64,000 nucleotides of DNA from Rhodococcus tukisamuensis NBRC 100609 (GTDB lineage Bacteria > Actinomycetota > Actinomycetes > Mycobacteriales > Mycobacteriaceae). The notes under the pieces are model-generated. The model was not told the DNA's origin, searched no databases, and saw only the letters and a program-made list of their open reading frames with translations. The translations under genes and the position numbers were made by a program. The stretch is taken from positions 26,646 through 90,645 of the forward strand of contig NZ_BCXG01000022.1 in assembly GCF_001894985.1 (NCBI RefSeq), read 5' to 3'. Below are positions 25,135 to 33,983 of the stretch, one piece after another; position 1 is the first letter of the stretch, and each line of letters opens with the position of its first letter.

Positions 25135-25947
25135 ATGACTGCTCTCGACCTGCGGGACCTGACGGGCACGACCGCGGTGGTCACCGGCGCCGCCTCCGGA
25201 ATCGGCGCCGCCGTCTCCCGCAGGGCGGCGACGCTCGGGATGCGGTTGGTACTGGCCGACTTCGACGGCGCCGGCCTCGACCGCGTCGCCGCCGAGCTCT
25301 CCGACGCGGGCACCGAGGTGCTCGCCGTCCGCTGCGACGTCACCCGGGCCGCGGACGTCGAACACCTCGCCGCCGCGACCGCCGAACGCTTCGGGGCGGT
25401 GCGACTGCTGGTCAACAACGCCGGCATCGAGAGCACCGGGCGCCTGTGGGAACTCGAGCCCGACCATTTCGACCGGGTCCTCGGCGTCAACGTCGGCGGG
25501 GTCTTCCACGGGGTCCGCGCCTTCGTGCCGCGGATGCTGGCCGCCGGCACCCCCGCCACCGTCGTCACCACAGCCTCGATCGGCGCGGTGACCACGATGC
25601 CCGCCCAGGCCGCGTACGTCGCGAGCAAGCACGCGGCGCTCGCGTTGACCGAGTGCCTGGCGTTGGAACTGGCCGAGTCCCCCATCACGGTCGCCGCCCT
25701 GCTGCCCGGCCCGGTCGACACCGCCATCTACGCCAACGCGGGCGCCGACGGTCCCGCCGGCGACGCGGTGCGGAGGCGGATGCTCACCTTCCTCCGCGAG
25801 CGTGGCGTCACCCCCGACGCTGCCGCCGAGGCGCTGTTCGACGGCCTGGCCGCCGGCGAGTTCTGGATCTACACCGACCGGGAGCGGGCGGACGTGCTGC
25901 TGCGGCAGCGCGCCGACCGCCTGACCGGCCACCTGCCACCGGCCTGA
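25135..25947 (+). CDS. SDR oxidoreductase
   Basis: This is 270 residues from ATG 25135. It is a classical SDR: TGAASGIGAAVSRRA, NNAG (LLVNNAGIES), Ser in TTASIGAVTT, and YVASKHAAL. It is most like broad-specificity alcohol dehydrogenases or 3-ketoacyl reductases. It is divergent from the MFS gene and followed by a hairpin and a MarR gene. Substrate unknown. Confidence 0.87.
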   Translation: MTALDLRDLTGTTAVVTGAASGIGAAVSRRAATLGMRLVLADFDGAGLDRVAAELSDAGTEVLAVRCDVTRAADVEHLAAATAERFGAVRLLVNNAGIESTGRLWELEPDHFDRVLGVNVGGVFHGVRAFVPRMLAAGTPATVVTTASIGAVTTMPAQAAYVASKHAALALTECLALELAESPITVAALLPGPVDTAIYANAGADGPAGDAVRRRMLTFLRERGVTPDAAAEALFDGLAAGEFWIYTDRERADVLLRQRADRLTGHLPPA

Positions 25948-25960
25948 TCCAGCCCCACAG

Positions 25961-26029
25961 GCTCTGCGAGCTCGTGCGCGACTACCGGGGGTCCCCAGAC
26001 CCGGCAACCGCGCACGAGCAGCGGAGCTG
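25961..26029 (+). terminator. Large inverted repeat between SDR and marR
   Basis: GCTCGTGCGCG at 25970-25980 is exactly complementary to CGCGCACGAGC at 26009-26019, and pairing extends imperfectly outward; the loop contains a second CCGGG/CCCGG stem. The position after the SDR stop suggests a terminator. Because it also lies 23 nt before the MarR start, it could instead be an autoregulatory operator. Confidence 0.55.
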
Positions 26030-26041
26030 CCTCCTCGTGGG

Positions 26042-26587
26042 ATGATGGCGAGTATGTCGCGCCCGCAACCGCTCCCACTCGACCCGATCGAGGAGGCCCA
26101 CCGCCAGTGGGAGGCGCACGGCTGGGGCGAGGTCGCCGACGGCATGGCCGCGGTCACCTCCCTGATGCGCGCGCAGCAGATCATGATGGCCCGGGTCGAG
26201 GAGGTGCTCAAGCCGAGCGGCCTGACCTTCTCCCGGTACGAACTGCTGACGCTGCTGACGTTCACCCGCAGCGGCGCGCTGCCGATGGCCAAGGCCAGTG
26301 CGCGACTGCAGGTCCACCCCACCAGCGTCACCAACGCCGTCGACCGGCTCGAGGCCGCGCACCTGGTCCGCCGGATGCCGCACCCGAGCGACCGCCGCGC
26401 GACGCTCATCGAAATCACCGAGGCCGGACGCGATTTGGCGTTGCGGGCCACCGAGCAGCTCAACTCGCAGGTGTTCGCTCAGCCCGGCCTGTCCGCGGAT
26501 AAACTGAACACCCTTGTGCGCATCCTCGCCGAGCTCCGCCGCGAGGCCGGGGACTTCGACACCGGGGACGCACCCACCAAGTGGTGA
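26042..26587 (+). CDS. MarR-family transcriptional regulator
   Basis: This is 181 residues from ATG 26042 (ATG 26054 is an alternative; no clear ribosome site decides). The winged HTH has SRYELLTLLTFTRSGALPMAKASARLQVHPTSVTNAVDRLEAAHLVRRMPHPSDRRATLIEIT, including the DRR wing. The N-terminal helices provide dimerisation. It is followed 26 nt later by the Hsp70-like gene. Its target is not evident; the adjacent SDR/MFS divergent pair is a candidate. Confidence 0.88.
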   Translation: MMASMSRPQPLPLDPIEEAHRQWEAHGWGEVADGMAAVTSLMRAQQIMMARVEEVLKPSGLTFSRYELLTLLTFTRSGALPMAKASARLQVHPTSVTNAVDRLEAAHLVRRMPHPSDRRATLIEITEAGRDLALRATEQLNSQVFAQPGLSADKLNTLVRILAELRREAGDFDTGDAPTKW

Positions 26588-26613
26588 CATGACAGGCGAG
26601 GAGTTCTAGGTTG

Positions 26614-27471
26614 GTGCTGGTTCTCGGGGTGTCGGCAGGCGCGAGCGGGGCCCGGGCGGTGTTGGCCCATTCCGATCGCCCCCATCGCGAGCCGATGGCG
26701 CGTTGCGACGTCCGGCGCCGGCCCGGAGCCGACGTCGGCGAACCGGTGATGTCCGCGATCCGCACCCTGCGGGCCGCCGCGGTCGACCAGGGCGACCTCG
26801 TCGGCGCCACCGCGGTCACCCTGCGCACCGGCATCGACCCGTTCGTGGTGGAGAACGCCACCGCCACCACCACCCGGCAGCACGTCCGGGTGTTCACCGA
26901 GACCTCCGCGCAGCTGCGGTACCTCAGGTTCACCGGGCTGCTGCCGCGCACCGGCACGGTCGCCCTCTACGACGTCGGCAGCTCCGGGCTGTCACTGTGC
27001 GTGGCCGACAGCGCGTCGGGCGAGGTGCTCGCCTCGCGGCGCAGCGCCGTGGTCGGCGGCGACCAGTTCGACCGGCTGCTACAGGACCATGTGGCGGGCA
27101 ACGGGATCCGTCTGGACCTTGCCGTGTGCCGGGACGTCAAGGAGAGGCTCGCGGCCGAGCGGCTGACGACGGTGGCGGACCCGGACACCGGCGCCTGCAC
27201 GGTGGTGACGAACAACGACCTCGCGGCGCTGGTCCGTCCGGTGGTGGCGCACTCGGCGTCGCTGCTGCGCACCATGGCCACGCAGTCGCGGACGGCGCCG
27301 TCGCTGGTGGTGCTGCTCGGCGGCGGGGCCGGCGTGCCCTCACTGCAGGCCGAACTCGAGTCGGCGCTGCGCATCCCGGTCGCGGCCGCCCCGGAGCCGG
27401 CCGCGGTGTCGGCGCGGGGTGCGGTGATCCTCGCCGCCGCCGACTCTGCGGTCGGCACCCGGGGCTGGTAA
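26614..27471 (+). CDS. Hsp70/actin-ATPase-like protein, atypical
   Basis: This is 285 residues from GTG 26614, with GAGGAG nine nucleotides upstream (TTG 26611 is the alternative). It has an actin/Hsp70-like fold outline: phosphate-1-like segment LVLGVSAGASGARAVL, phosphate-2-like VALYDVGSSGLSLCVAD, and an adenosine-like LVVLLGGGAGVPSLQAELE. It is much shorter than DnaK and has no substrate-binding domain. Related short forms occur in mycolic-acid actinobacteria. Function unknown; it may pair with the MarR regulator. Confidence 0.65.
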   Translation: MLVLGVSAGASGARAVLAHSDRPHREPMARCDVRRRPGADVGEPVMSAIRTLRAAAVDQGDLVGATAVTLRTGIDPFVVENATATTTRQHVRVFTETSAQLRYLRFTGLLPRTGTVALYDVGSSGLSLCVADSASGEVLASRRSAVVGGDQFDRLLQDHVAGNGIRLDLAVCRDVKERLAAERLTTVADPDTGACTVVTNNDLAALVRPVVAHSASLLRTMATQSRTAPSLVVLLGGGAGVPSLQAELESALRIPVAAAPEPAAVSARGAVILAAADSAVGTRGW

Positions 27472-27515
27472 CCGCCGGCCGGACTCGGTGACGAGCCGGA
27501 CCGGCGGCCGGCCGG

Positions 27516-28292
27516 TCAGCGGTGGCTGAAGTTCGGCGCCCGCTTCTCGATGAAGGCGGCCATGCCTTCCTTCTGGTCGGCGGTCGCGAAGGTCGAGTGG
27601 AACACCCGACGTTCGAACCGGACGCCCTCCGCGAGGGTGGTCTCGAACGAGCGGTTCACCGCCTCCTTCGCCATCATCGCGATGGGCAGCGACATCTCGG
27701 CGATGGTTGTCGCGGCCTTCAGCGCCTCGTCGAGCAGGTCCGCGGCCGGGACGATCCGCGCGACCAGGCCCGCGCGCTCGGCCTCCTCGGCGTCCATGTT
27801 GCGCCCGGTCAGGCACAGGTCCATCGCCTTCGCCTTGCCGACCGCGCGCGTCAACCGTTGCGAGCCACCGATTCCCGGGATGACGCCGAGCTTGATCTCC
27901 GGCTGGCCGAACTTAGCGGTGTCCGCGGCAATGATGAAGTCGCACAGCATCGCCAGTTCGCAGCCGCCGCCGAGGGCGTAGCCGGCGACCGCAGCGACGA
28001 TCGGCTTGCGGGCCGCGGAGAGCCGGTCCCACTGCGTGAACAGGTCCTCCGCGTAGACGTCGGCGAAGGTCTTCGGCTGCATCTCCTTGATGTCCGCGCC
28101 CGCCGCGAAGGCCCGCTCGGAGCCGGTGATCAGGATCGCGCCGATCTCCGGGTCCTGCTCGAGCTCCTCGACCGCCGCGACCACCTCGCCCATCAGCTGG
28201 GCGTTGAGGGCGTTGAGTGCCTTCGGGCGGTTCAGGGTGATGACACCGACGCGTCCGCGCCTGTCGAGCAGGATGGTCTCGAAGTCGCTCAC
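27516..28292 (-). CDS. echA: Enoyl-CoA hydratase
   Basis: This is 258 residues from the GTG at 28292, overlapping the mmsB stop (GTGA). The crotonase fold has oxyanion-hole segment [11 protein letters not shown] and [15 protein letters not shown], with catalytic Glu residues in GGCELA and [13 protein letters not shown] (both present, as required for hydration). It closely matches the EchA8 type. In this operon it should hydrate methacrylyl-CoA to 3-hydroxyisobutyryl-CoA in valine catabolism; the enzyme is likely also active on short-chain enoyl-CoAs. Confidence 0.93.
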   Translation of the reverse strand: MSDFETILLDRRGRVGVITLNRPKALNALNAQLMGEVVAAVEELEQDPEIGAILITGSERAFAAGADIKEMQPKTFADVYAEDLFTQWDRLSAARKPIVAAVAGYALGGGCELAMLCDFIIAADTAKFGQPEIKLGVIPGIGGSQRLTRAVGKAKAMDLCLTGRNMDAEEAERAGLVARIVPAADLLDEALKAATTIAEMSLPIAMMAKEAVNRSFETTLAEGVRFERRVFHSTFATADQKEGMAAFIEKRAPNFSHR

Positions 28293-29203
28293 GCGTTCTC
28301 CTCGTTGGCACGGTTGCGGATGTCGGTGACGATGGCGGAGAAGTCCAGCCCGCCGCCCGTCTCCTGGTGGAAGCGGGAGTAGATCTCGGCGGCGCGCAGG
28401 CCGAGCTCGCCGGGAACGCCGTTGCTGCGCAGCGCGTTCGCGGCCAGGCCCAGGTCCTTGTCCATCAGCGCCGCGGCGAACCCGGGCTGGTAGTCGTTGT
28501 TCGCGGGGCTGGTCGGCACCGGACCCGGAACCGGGCAGTTGGTGCTCAGTGCCCAGCACTGGCCCGAGGCATTGGAGGCGACGTCGAACAGCGCCTGGTT
28601 GCTCAGGCCGAGCTTCTCGCCCAGCACGAACGCCTCGCTGATGGCGATCATCGAGACGCCGAGAATCATGTTGTTACAGATCTTGGCGGCCTGACCGACG
28701 CCGGGACCGCCGCAGTGCACCACCTTTCGGCCCATCACGTCCAGGAGCGGCCGGGCCGACTCGAAGTCCTCGTCCGAGCCGCCGACCATGAATGCGAGGG
28801 TGCCTGCCGTGGCACCGACCACACCGCCGGAGACGGGGGCGTCCACCGAGCGGTGCCCCGCCGCGACGGCGAGGTCGTGGGCGGCGCGGGCGTCCGCCAC
28901 GTCGATGGTGGACGAGTCGATGAACAGCGTGCCCGGGGTCGCCGCCGCGAGCAGCCCGCCGGCGTACAGGTCGAGGACGTGCTTGCCGCTCGGCAGCATG
29001 GTGACGACCACGTCGGCACCGGCGGCCGCGTCGTTGGCGGAGTCCGCGATCGTGATGCCGTCGCGCCGAGCCTGTTCCAGCGCGGCGGGTGCCAGGTCGA
29101 AGCCGACCACCTCGTAGCCGGACTTGGCCAGGTTCGCGGCCATCGGGCCGCCCATGTGCCCGAGCCCGACGAACCCGATCCGGAGGTTTTCTGCGGCGCT
29201 CAT
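28289..29203 (-). CDS. mmsB: 3-hydroxyisobutyrate dehydrogenase
   Basis: This is 304 residues from the ATG at 29203, with GGAAGGA upstream; an in-frame ATG at 29233 has no better site. The motifs are NAD-binding [17 protein letters not shown], the substrate segment [16 protein letters not shown], catalytic Lys in [13 protein letters not shown], and a C-terminal helical domain. It oxidises 3-hydroxyisobutyrate to methylmalonate semialdehyde with NAD+. The order mmsA-acdH-HIBYL hydrolase-mmsB-echA is a complete valine branch. Confidence 0.95.
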   Translation of the reverse strand: MSAAENLRIGFVGLGHMGGPMAANLAKSGYEVVGFDLAPAALEQARRDGITIADSANDAAAGADVVVTMLPSGKHVLDLYAGGLLAAATPGTLFIDSSTIDVADARAAHDLAVAAGHRSVDAPVSGGVVGATAGTLAFMVGGSDEDFESARPLLDVMGRKVVHCGGPGVGQAAKICNNMILGVSMIAISEAFVLGEKLGLSNQALFDVASNASGQCWALSTNCPVPGPVPTSPANNDYQPGFAAALMDKDLGLAANALRSNGVPGELGLRAAEIYSRFHQETGGGLDFSAIVTDIRNRANEENA

Positions 29204-29229
29204 CTGATTTCCTTCCCCAACATTGTGGT

Positions 29230-30330
29230 TCACTGCGTGCTCAGTTCACTGGCGCGCGTCGGCGCCGCGTCCTCGGGCAGCCCGAGTTCGAGGTCGCCGA
29301 GTGCCGCGAAGAAGCCGTCCACCTGCTCGGCGGTGACCTCCTCGAGCGTCGCCGGCGACCACTTCGGGTTGCGGTCCTTCTCCACCACCTGCGCGCGGAT
29401 CCCCTCAACCAGGTCGTGGGACGCCAGGCACGCCGACGACACTCGGTACTCCTCGTTCAGCACGGCCTCGAGGCTGGTCTGCCCGCGGGCCTGCCGCAGC
29501 GACCGCAGCGTCACCTTGGCCGCGGTCGGCGACTTCGCGAGCACCTGCTCGGCCGCGGCGGCGGCGTCCGGCGACCCGTCGGCACGCAGCCGCGCGACGA
29601 TCTCCTCGACCGTGTCCGCCGAGTAGGCGGCGTCGATCCACTCGCGCTGCGCCTGCAGGGCGGATTCCGGTGCGGGCTCGGCGAACTCGGCCACCGCGTC
29701 CACGACGGCGCCGCCGGAGAGGGCGGCGACGAAGGCGTCCAGCCGGTCGGACGGGACGAAGTGGTCGGCCAGTCCGCAGTAGAGGGCGTCGCCCGCGCTG
29801 AGCCGGGCGGTGGTCAGCGCGATGTGGGTGCCCAACTCGCCCGGGGCCCGGGAGAGCAGGTAGGTGCCGCCGACGTCCGGGACGAATCCGATGCCCACCT
29901 CGGGCATCCCGATCATCGAGCGCTCGGTGACGATGCGGACGCTGCCGTGCGCGGAGACGCCGACACCGCCGCCCATCACGATGCCGTCCATGATCGCCAC
30001 GTACGGCTTGTGGTAGGCCGCGATCGCCGCGTTGAGCACGTACTCGTCACGCCAGAAGTCGCGCGAGCCGTCGCCGCCGGTCCTGGCGTCGTGGTAGATC
30101 GAGACGATGTCGCCGCCCGCGCACAGGCCGCGCTCCCCCGCGCCGGTCAGCACCACGGCGTGCACGGAGTCGTCGTCGCCCCACTCGATCAGCGCGGACG
30201 CCATCTGCCGCACCATGTTGTGGTTGAGCGCGTTGATCGCCTTGGGTCGGTTGAGGACCAGCCGGCCGAGGCCGCCGGACACCTCGACCAGGACCTCCGG
30301 CTCGCCGATGGGCTCGCTCACTGCCTGCAC
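29230..30330 (-). CDS. 3-hydroxyisobutyryl-CoA hydrolase
   Basis: This is 366 residues from the GTG at 30330 (AGGAG eight nucleotides before). The crotonase fold has the hydrolase-branch signature: LCAGGDIVSIYHD, MDGIVMGGGVGVSAHG, the catalytic Glu-Asp region MPEVGIGFVPDVGGTYLLSR, and the long C-terminal helical extension. It removes CoA from 3-hydroxyisobutyryl-CoA, freeing the acid for MmsB. Length (350-380 is usual) and the GGD/PDVGG motifs distinguish it from simple enoyl-CoA hydratases. The frame continues upstream of the start only as a shadow of the dehydrogenase gene. Confidence 0.92.
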   Translation of the reverse strand: MQAVSEPIGEPEVLVEVSGGLGRLVLNRPKAINALNHNMVRQMASALIEWGDDDSVHAVVLTGAGERGLCAGGDIVSIYHDARTGGDGSRDFWRDEYVLNAAIAAYHKPYVAIMDGIVMGGGVGVSAHGSVRIVTERSMIGMPEVGIGFVPDVGGTYLLSRAPGELGTHIALTTARLSAGDALYCGLADHFVPSDRLDAFVAALSGGAVVDAVAEFAEPAPESALQAQREWIDAAYSADTVEEIVARLRADGSPDAAAAAEQVLAKSPTAAKVTLRSLRQARGQTSLEAVLNEEYRVSSACLASHDLVEGIRAQVVEKDRNPKWSPATLEEVTAEQVDGFFAALGDLELGLPEDAAPTRASELSTQ

Positions 30331-30362
30331 TCTCTTTACTCCTGTCGAATCGATCGGTCCGC

Positions 30363-31511
30363 TCACGCGGGGCCGGCCGAGCCGACGACCGCGCGCGCGA
30401 TGACAACCCTCATGATCTCGTTGCTGCCCTCGAGAATCTGGTGCACACGCAGATCGCGGACAATTTTCTCCAGCCCGTACTCGGCGAGATAGCCGTAGCC
30501 GCCGTGCATCTGCAGTGCCCGGTTGGCCACCTCGAAGCCGGTGTCGGTGGCGAAGCGCTTGGCCATCGCGCACAGTTCGACCTTGTCGGGGGCGTTCTCG
30601 TCGAGCGCCGCCGCGGCCCGCCACAGCAGGGTCCGCGCCGCCTCCAGCTCGGTGCGCATGTCGGCGAGCTGGAACTGCAGGGCCTGCGAGCCCAGCAGCG
30701 CCTCGCCGAATGCCTTGCGCTGGGCCAGGTAGTCGACCGCCTTGCCCAGCGCCGCCTGCGCGCCGCCGACCGAACAGGCGGCGATGTTGAGCCGGCCGCC
30801 GTTCAGCCCGGACATCGCGATCTTGAAGCCGTCGCCCTCGTTGCCGAGGAGGTTGGCCGCGGGCACCCGCACCTCGTCGAGGATGACCTGGCGGGTGGGC
30901 TGTGCGTTCCAGCCCATCTTCTTCTCGTTGGCGCCGAACGAGAGCCCGGCGGACTCCCGCGGCACGACGAACGCGGAGATGCCCTTCGGGCCGGCCGCGC
31001 CGGTCCGGGCCATCACCACGTAGACGTCGGAGGTGCCGGCGCCGGAGATGAACTGCTTGACCCCGGTGAGCACGTACTCGTCGCCGTCGCGAACCGCCTT
31101 GGTGCTCAGGGCCGCCGCGTCCGAACCGGCACCGGGCTCGGTGAGGCAGTAGCTGCCGAGCTGGTCCATCGAGCACAGCCCGGGCACCCACTGGTGACGC
31201 TGCTCGTCGGTGCCGTAGGAGTCGATCATCCAGGTGACCATGTTGTGGATGGACACGTAGGCGGCGAGCGACGGGTCGCCGGTGGCGAGCTGCTCGAAGA
31301 TGCGGACGGCGTCGAGCCGGGTCAGGCCCGAGCCGCCCACGTCCTCGCGGATGTAGATCCCGCCCATGCCGAGCGCGGCTGCCTTGCGCAGCACGTCGAC
31401 CGGGAAGTGCTTGGTCTGGTCCCATTCGACTGCGTTGGGCGCCAGGCACTCCGCGGCGAAGTCGCGAGCGGTGTCGCAGATCGCCCGCTCGTCATCGGTG
31501 AGGGTGAACAT
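30363..31511 (-). CDS. Isobutyryl-CoA (acyl-CoA) dehydrogenase
   Basis: This is 382 residues. The FAD/acyl-CoA-binding motifs are YCLTEPGAGSDAAALSTKA, QFISGAGTSD, RLNIAACSVGGAQAALG, QMHGGYGYLAEYGLEKIVRDLR, with the probable catalytic Glu E361 in ILEGSNEIMR. Its operon place between mmsA and HIBYL-CoA hydrolase points to isobutyryl-CoA to methacrylyl-CoA oxidation. Electrons go to ETF. It starts 7 nt after the mmsA stop. Confidence 0.94.
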   Translation of the reverse strand: MFTLTDDERAICDTARDFAAECLAPNAVEWDQTKHFPVDVLRKAAALGMGGIYIREDVGGSGLTRLDAVRIFEQLATGDPSLAAYVSIHNMVTWMIDSYGTDEQRHQWVPGLCSMDQLGSYCLTEPGAGSDAAALSTKAVRDGDEYVLTGVKQFISGAGTSDVYVVMARTGAAGPKGISAFVVPRESAGLSFGANEKKMGWNAQPTRQVILDEVRVPAANLLGNEGDGFKIAMSGLNGGRLNIAACSVGGAQAALGKAVDYLAQRKAFGEALLGSQALQFQLADMRTELEAARTLLWRAAAALDENAPDKVELCAMAKRFATDTGFEVANRALQMHGGYGYLAEYGLEKIVRDLRVHQILEGSNEIMRVVIARAVVGSAGPA

Positions 31512-31518
31512 GTCTGTC

Positions 31519-33024
31519 CTAGTCCATCGTGGGGATGACGAAGTGGTCCGTGGCGTGCTCCTTGGTGCCGGAGGGCCAACGCTGGGTGATCGTCTTGGTC
31601 TTGGTGTAGAAGCGGATCGAGTCCGGGCCGTGCTGGTTCAGGTCCCCGAAACCGGAGGCCTTCCAGCCGCCGAAGGTGTGGTACGCGATCGGCACCGGGA
31701 TCGGCACGTTGATGCCGACCATGCCGACCTCGACACGGCTCGCGAAGTCGCGGGCGGTGTCGCCGTCGCGGGTGAAGATCGCGACGCCGTTGCCGTACTC
31801 GTGGTCCGACGGCAGCGCGAGGGCCTCCTCGTAGTCGTGTGCGCGGACGACGAGCAGCACGGGTCCGAAGATCTCCTCCTTGTACACCCGCATGTCCTTG
31901 GTCACCCGGTCGAGCAGCGTTGCGCCCGCGAAGAATCCGTCGCCCGCCCCCTCGATCTTCTGCTCGCGGCCGTCGACGACCACGTCGGCGCCCTCGTCGA
32001 CCGCGATCTGGGTGTAGTCCAGGACTCGCTTCACGGCGTCCGCGCTGACGAGCGGGCCGAAGTCGACGCCCTTCTCGTCCGACTTTCCGACGTTGAGCTT
32101 GTGCACCCGCTCGGTGAGCTTCTCGACCAGCTTGTCCGCGGTCTCCTCGCCGACCGGCACGGCCACCGAGATGGCCATGCAGCGCTGGCCGGCGGAACCG
32201 TAGCCGGCGCCGATCAGCTGGTCCGCGACGTCGTCGAGGTCCGCGTCGGGCATCACGATGGCGTGGTTCTTGGCGCCGCCGAAGCACTGCGCGCGCTTGC
32301 CGTTGGCGGTGGCGGTCTCGTAGATGTACTGCGCGATCGGGGTGGAGCCGACGAAGCCGACCGCCTTGACGCGCGGGTCGTGCAGAAGCGCGTCGACGGC
32401 CTCCTTGTCGCCGTTGACGACGTTGAACACGCCGGCGGGCAGGCCCGCCTCGAGGAACAGTTCCGCGAGCCGCAGCGGCACCGAGGGGTCCCGCTCGGAC
32501 GGCTTGAGCACGAACGCGTTGCCGCACGCCAGCGCCGGACCGGCCTTCCACAGCGGGATCATCGCCGGGAAGTTGAACGGCGTGATGCCGGCGACGACGC
32601 CGAGCGGCTGACGCATCGAGTAGACGTCGATGCCGGTGCCGGCGCTCTCGGTGTACTCGCCCTTGAGCAGGTGCGGGATGCCGATGGCGAACTCGATCAC
32701 CTCGAGGCCGCGCTGGATGTCGCCCTTGGCGTCGGGGATGGTCTTGCCGTGCTCGGAGGAGAGCAGCGCCGCGAGCGAGTCCATCTCGTCGTTGACGAGC
32801 GCGACGAACTTCATCAACACGCGGGCCCGCTTCTGCGGGTTGAACGCCGCCCACTCGCGCTGCGCCTCGGCCGCGTTGGCGACGACGGCCTCGACCTCGG
32901 ACTTGCTGGCCAGCGGCACCCGGGACTGGACCTGGCCGGTGTTCGGGTCGAAGACGTCACCGAACTTGCCGGAGGTGCCTGCGACGGCCTTGCCGCCGAT
33001 GAAATGAGTTAGCTCACGAACCAT
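31519..33024 (-). CDS. mmsA: Methylmalonate-semialdehyde dehydrogenase (CoA-acylating)
   Basis: This is 501 residues from the ATG at 33024. The ALDH fold has ITPFNFPAMIPLWKAGPALACGN, NVVNGDKEAVDALL, VGFVGSTPIAQYIYE, catalytic Cys in GSAGQRCMAIS, and C-terminal PVPIAYHTFGGWKASGFGD. The PFNFPAM and GQRCMA forms are specific for the CoA-acylating MMSDH branch. It converts methylmalonate semialdehyde plus CoA to propionyl-CoA and CO2. First gene of the valine operon, divergent from an SDR across a 33-bp palindrome that probably controls it. Confidence 0.96.
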   Translation of the reverse strand: MVRELTHFIGGKAVAGTSGKFGDVFDPNTGQVQSRVPLASKSEVEAVVANAAEAQREWAAFNPQKRARVLMKFVALVNDEMDSLAALLSSEHGKTIPDAKGDIQRGLEVIEFAIGIPHLLKGEYTESAGTGIDVYSMRQPLGVVAGITPFNFPAMIPLWKAGPALACGNAFVLKPSERDPSVPLRLAELFLEAGLPAGVFNVVNGDKEAVDALLHDPRVKAVGFVGSTPIAQYIYETATANGKRAQCFGGAKNHAIVMPDADLDDVADQLIGAGYGSAGQRCMAISVAVPVGEETADKLVEKLTERVHKLNVGKSDEKGVDFGPLVSADAVKRVLDYTQIAVDEGADVVVDGREQKIEGAGDGFFAGATLLDRVTKDMRVYKEEIFGPVLLVVRAHDYEEALALPSDHEYGNGVAIFTRDGDTARDFASRVEVGMVGINVPIPVPIAYHTFGGWKASGFGDLNQHGPDSIRFYTKTKTITQRWPSGTKEHATDHFVIPTMD

Positions 33025-33082
33025 TTTCTTCAACCCGTCCTCATGAGGAAGCCCGCGGCGTCGTCGCGCAGCACTGTCTGAA

Positions 33083-33115
33083 TACATTGCCATCCTATAG
33101 TTGGATGTCCATGTA
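33083..33115. promoter_or_regulatory. 33-bp operator-like palindrome in mmsA/SDR intergenic region
   Basis: Two 15-bp arms (left TACATTGCCATCCTA at 33083-33097) match at 12 of 15 positions across a 3-nt centre. The centre contains TATAGT, a -10-like element. It lies 59-91 nt before mmsA and 76-108 nt before the SDR start, so one bound regulator could control both operons. Confidence 0.6.
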
Positions 33116-33190
33116 TGTCTAGGGTTGCCGTGGCCGCTCAGTGGGAAGCGGGGATTGCGCCACCCCCCGGGGCTGGCGGAGTGTCGGGAC

Positions 33191-33970
33191 ATGCCTGAAT
33201 CACCCGTCTCCAACCTCGCCTCCCCCACCACCGCGGTGATCGTCACCGGCGGCGCCTCCGGCATCGGCCTGGCGTCCGCCCGCGCGCTCGCCGAGGCCGG
33301 TCGCCCCGTCGCCCTGTGGGACATCAACGAGACCAGGGCCAAGTCCGGTGCGGCCGAGATCGCCGCCGAGTTCGGTGTCGACGCGATCGGTGTCGGGGTC
33401 GACCTCAGCGACCCCGCGCTCTACGCCGACGCCCTGGCGACCACGCGCGCGGCACTGCCGAAGATCGGCGGCCTGGTGCACGCCGCCGGCGTCGTGGACA
33501 CCGGTTCGCTCGAGGGCGTCACGGTCGACGTCTGGGACCTCGGCATCAACACCCACCTGCGTCCGCTGATCCTGCTGGTCAAGGAGCTGATGCCGGACTT
33601 CACCGCGAACCCGGGCTCGGCGGTCGTCGGCATCGCCTCGATCAACGCCACCCTCGGCAACGCGATCAACCCGGTGTACAGCGCCGCCAAGGGCGGCATG
33701 CTGGCCATGGTCCGCTCGCTCGCGGACCGACTCGGCCCGGACGGGATCCGCATCAACTGCGTCTCGCCCGGACAGATCCTCACCCCGATGCTGCAGCCCA
33801 CCGTGGACCTGCTGCCCGAGGGCACGTTCGAGCGCCGCATCCTGCTCGGCCGCCTCGGCCGGCCCGAGGAGGTCGGCCGGGCGGTGCGTTTCCTGCTCTC
33901 CGACGAGGCCAGCTACATCACCGCGAGCGAGCTGGTGGTCGACGGCGGCAACATCTCCTCGCAGCGCTGA
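33191..33970 (+). CDS. SDR oxidoreductase divergent from mmsA
   Basis: This is 259 residues from ATG 33191; the frame is open upstream through the palindrome but that part is not protein-like. Motifs: TGGASGIGLASARALAE, HAAG (replacing NNAG), ASINATLG with catalytic Ser, YSAAKGGML, and C-terminal ELVVDGGN. Its shared control region with mmsA suggests a role in branched-chain or hydroxy-acid metabolism, for example on a 3-hydroxyacyl substrate; not certain. Confidence 0.85.
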   Translation: MPESPVSNLASPTTAVIVTGGASGIGLASARALAEAGRPVALWDINETRAKSGAAEIAAEFGVDAIGVGVDLSDPALYADALATTRAALPKIGGLVHAAGVVDTGSLEGVTVDVWDLGINTHLRPLILLVKELMPDFTANPGSAVVGIASINATLGNAINPVYSAAKGGMLAMVRSLADRLGPDGIRINCVSPGQILTPMLQPTVDLLPEGTFERRILLGRLGRPEEVGRAVRFLLSDEASYITASELVVDGGNISSQR

Positions 33971-33983
33971 CCCGGCCGGCCGG

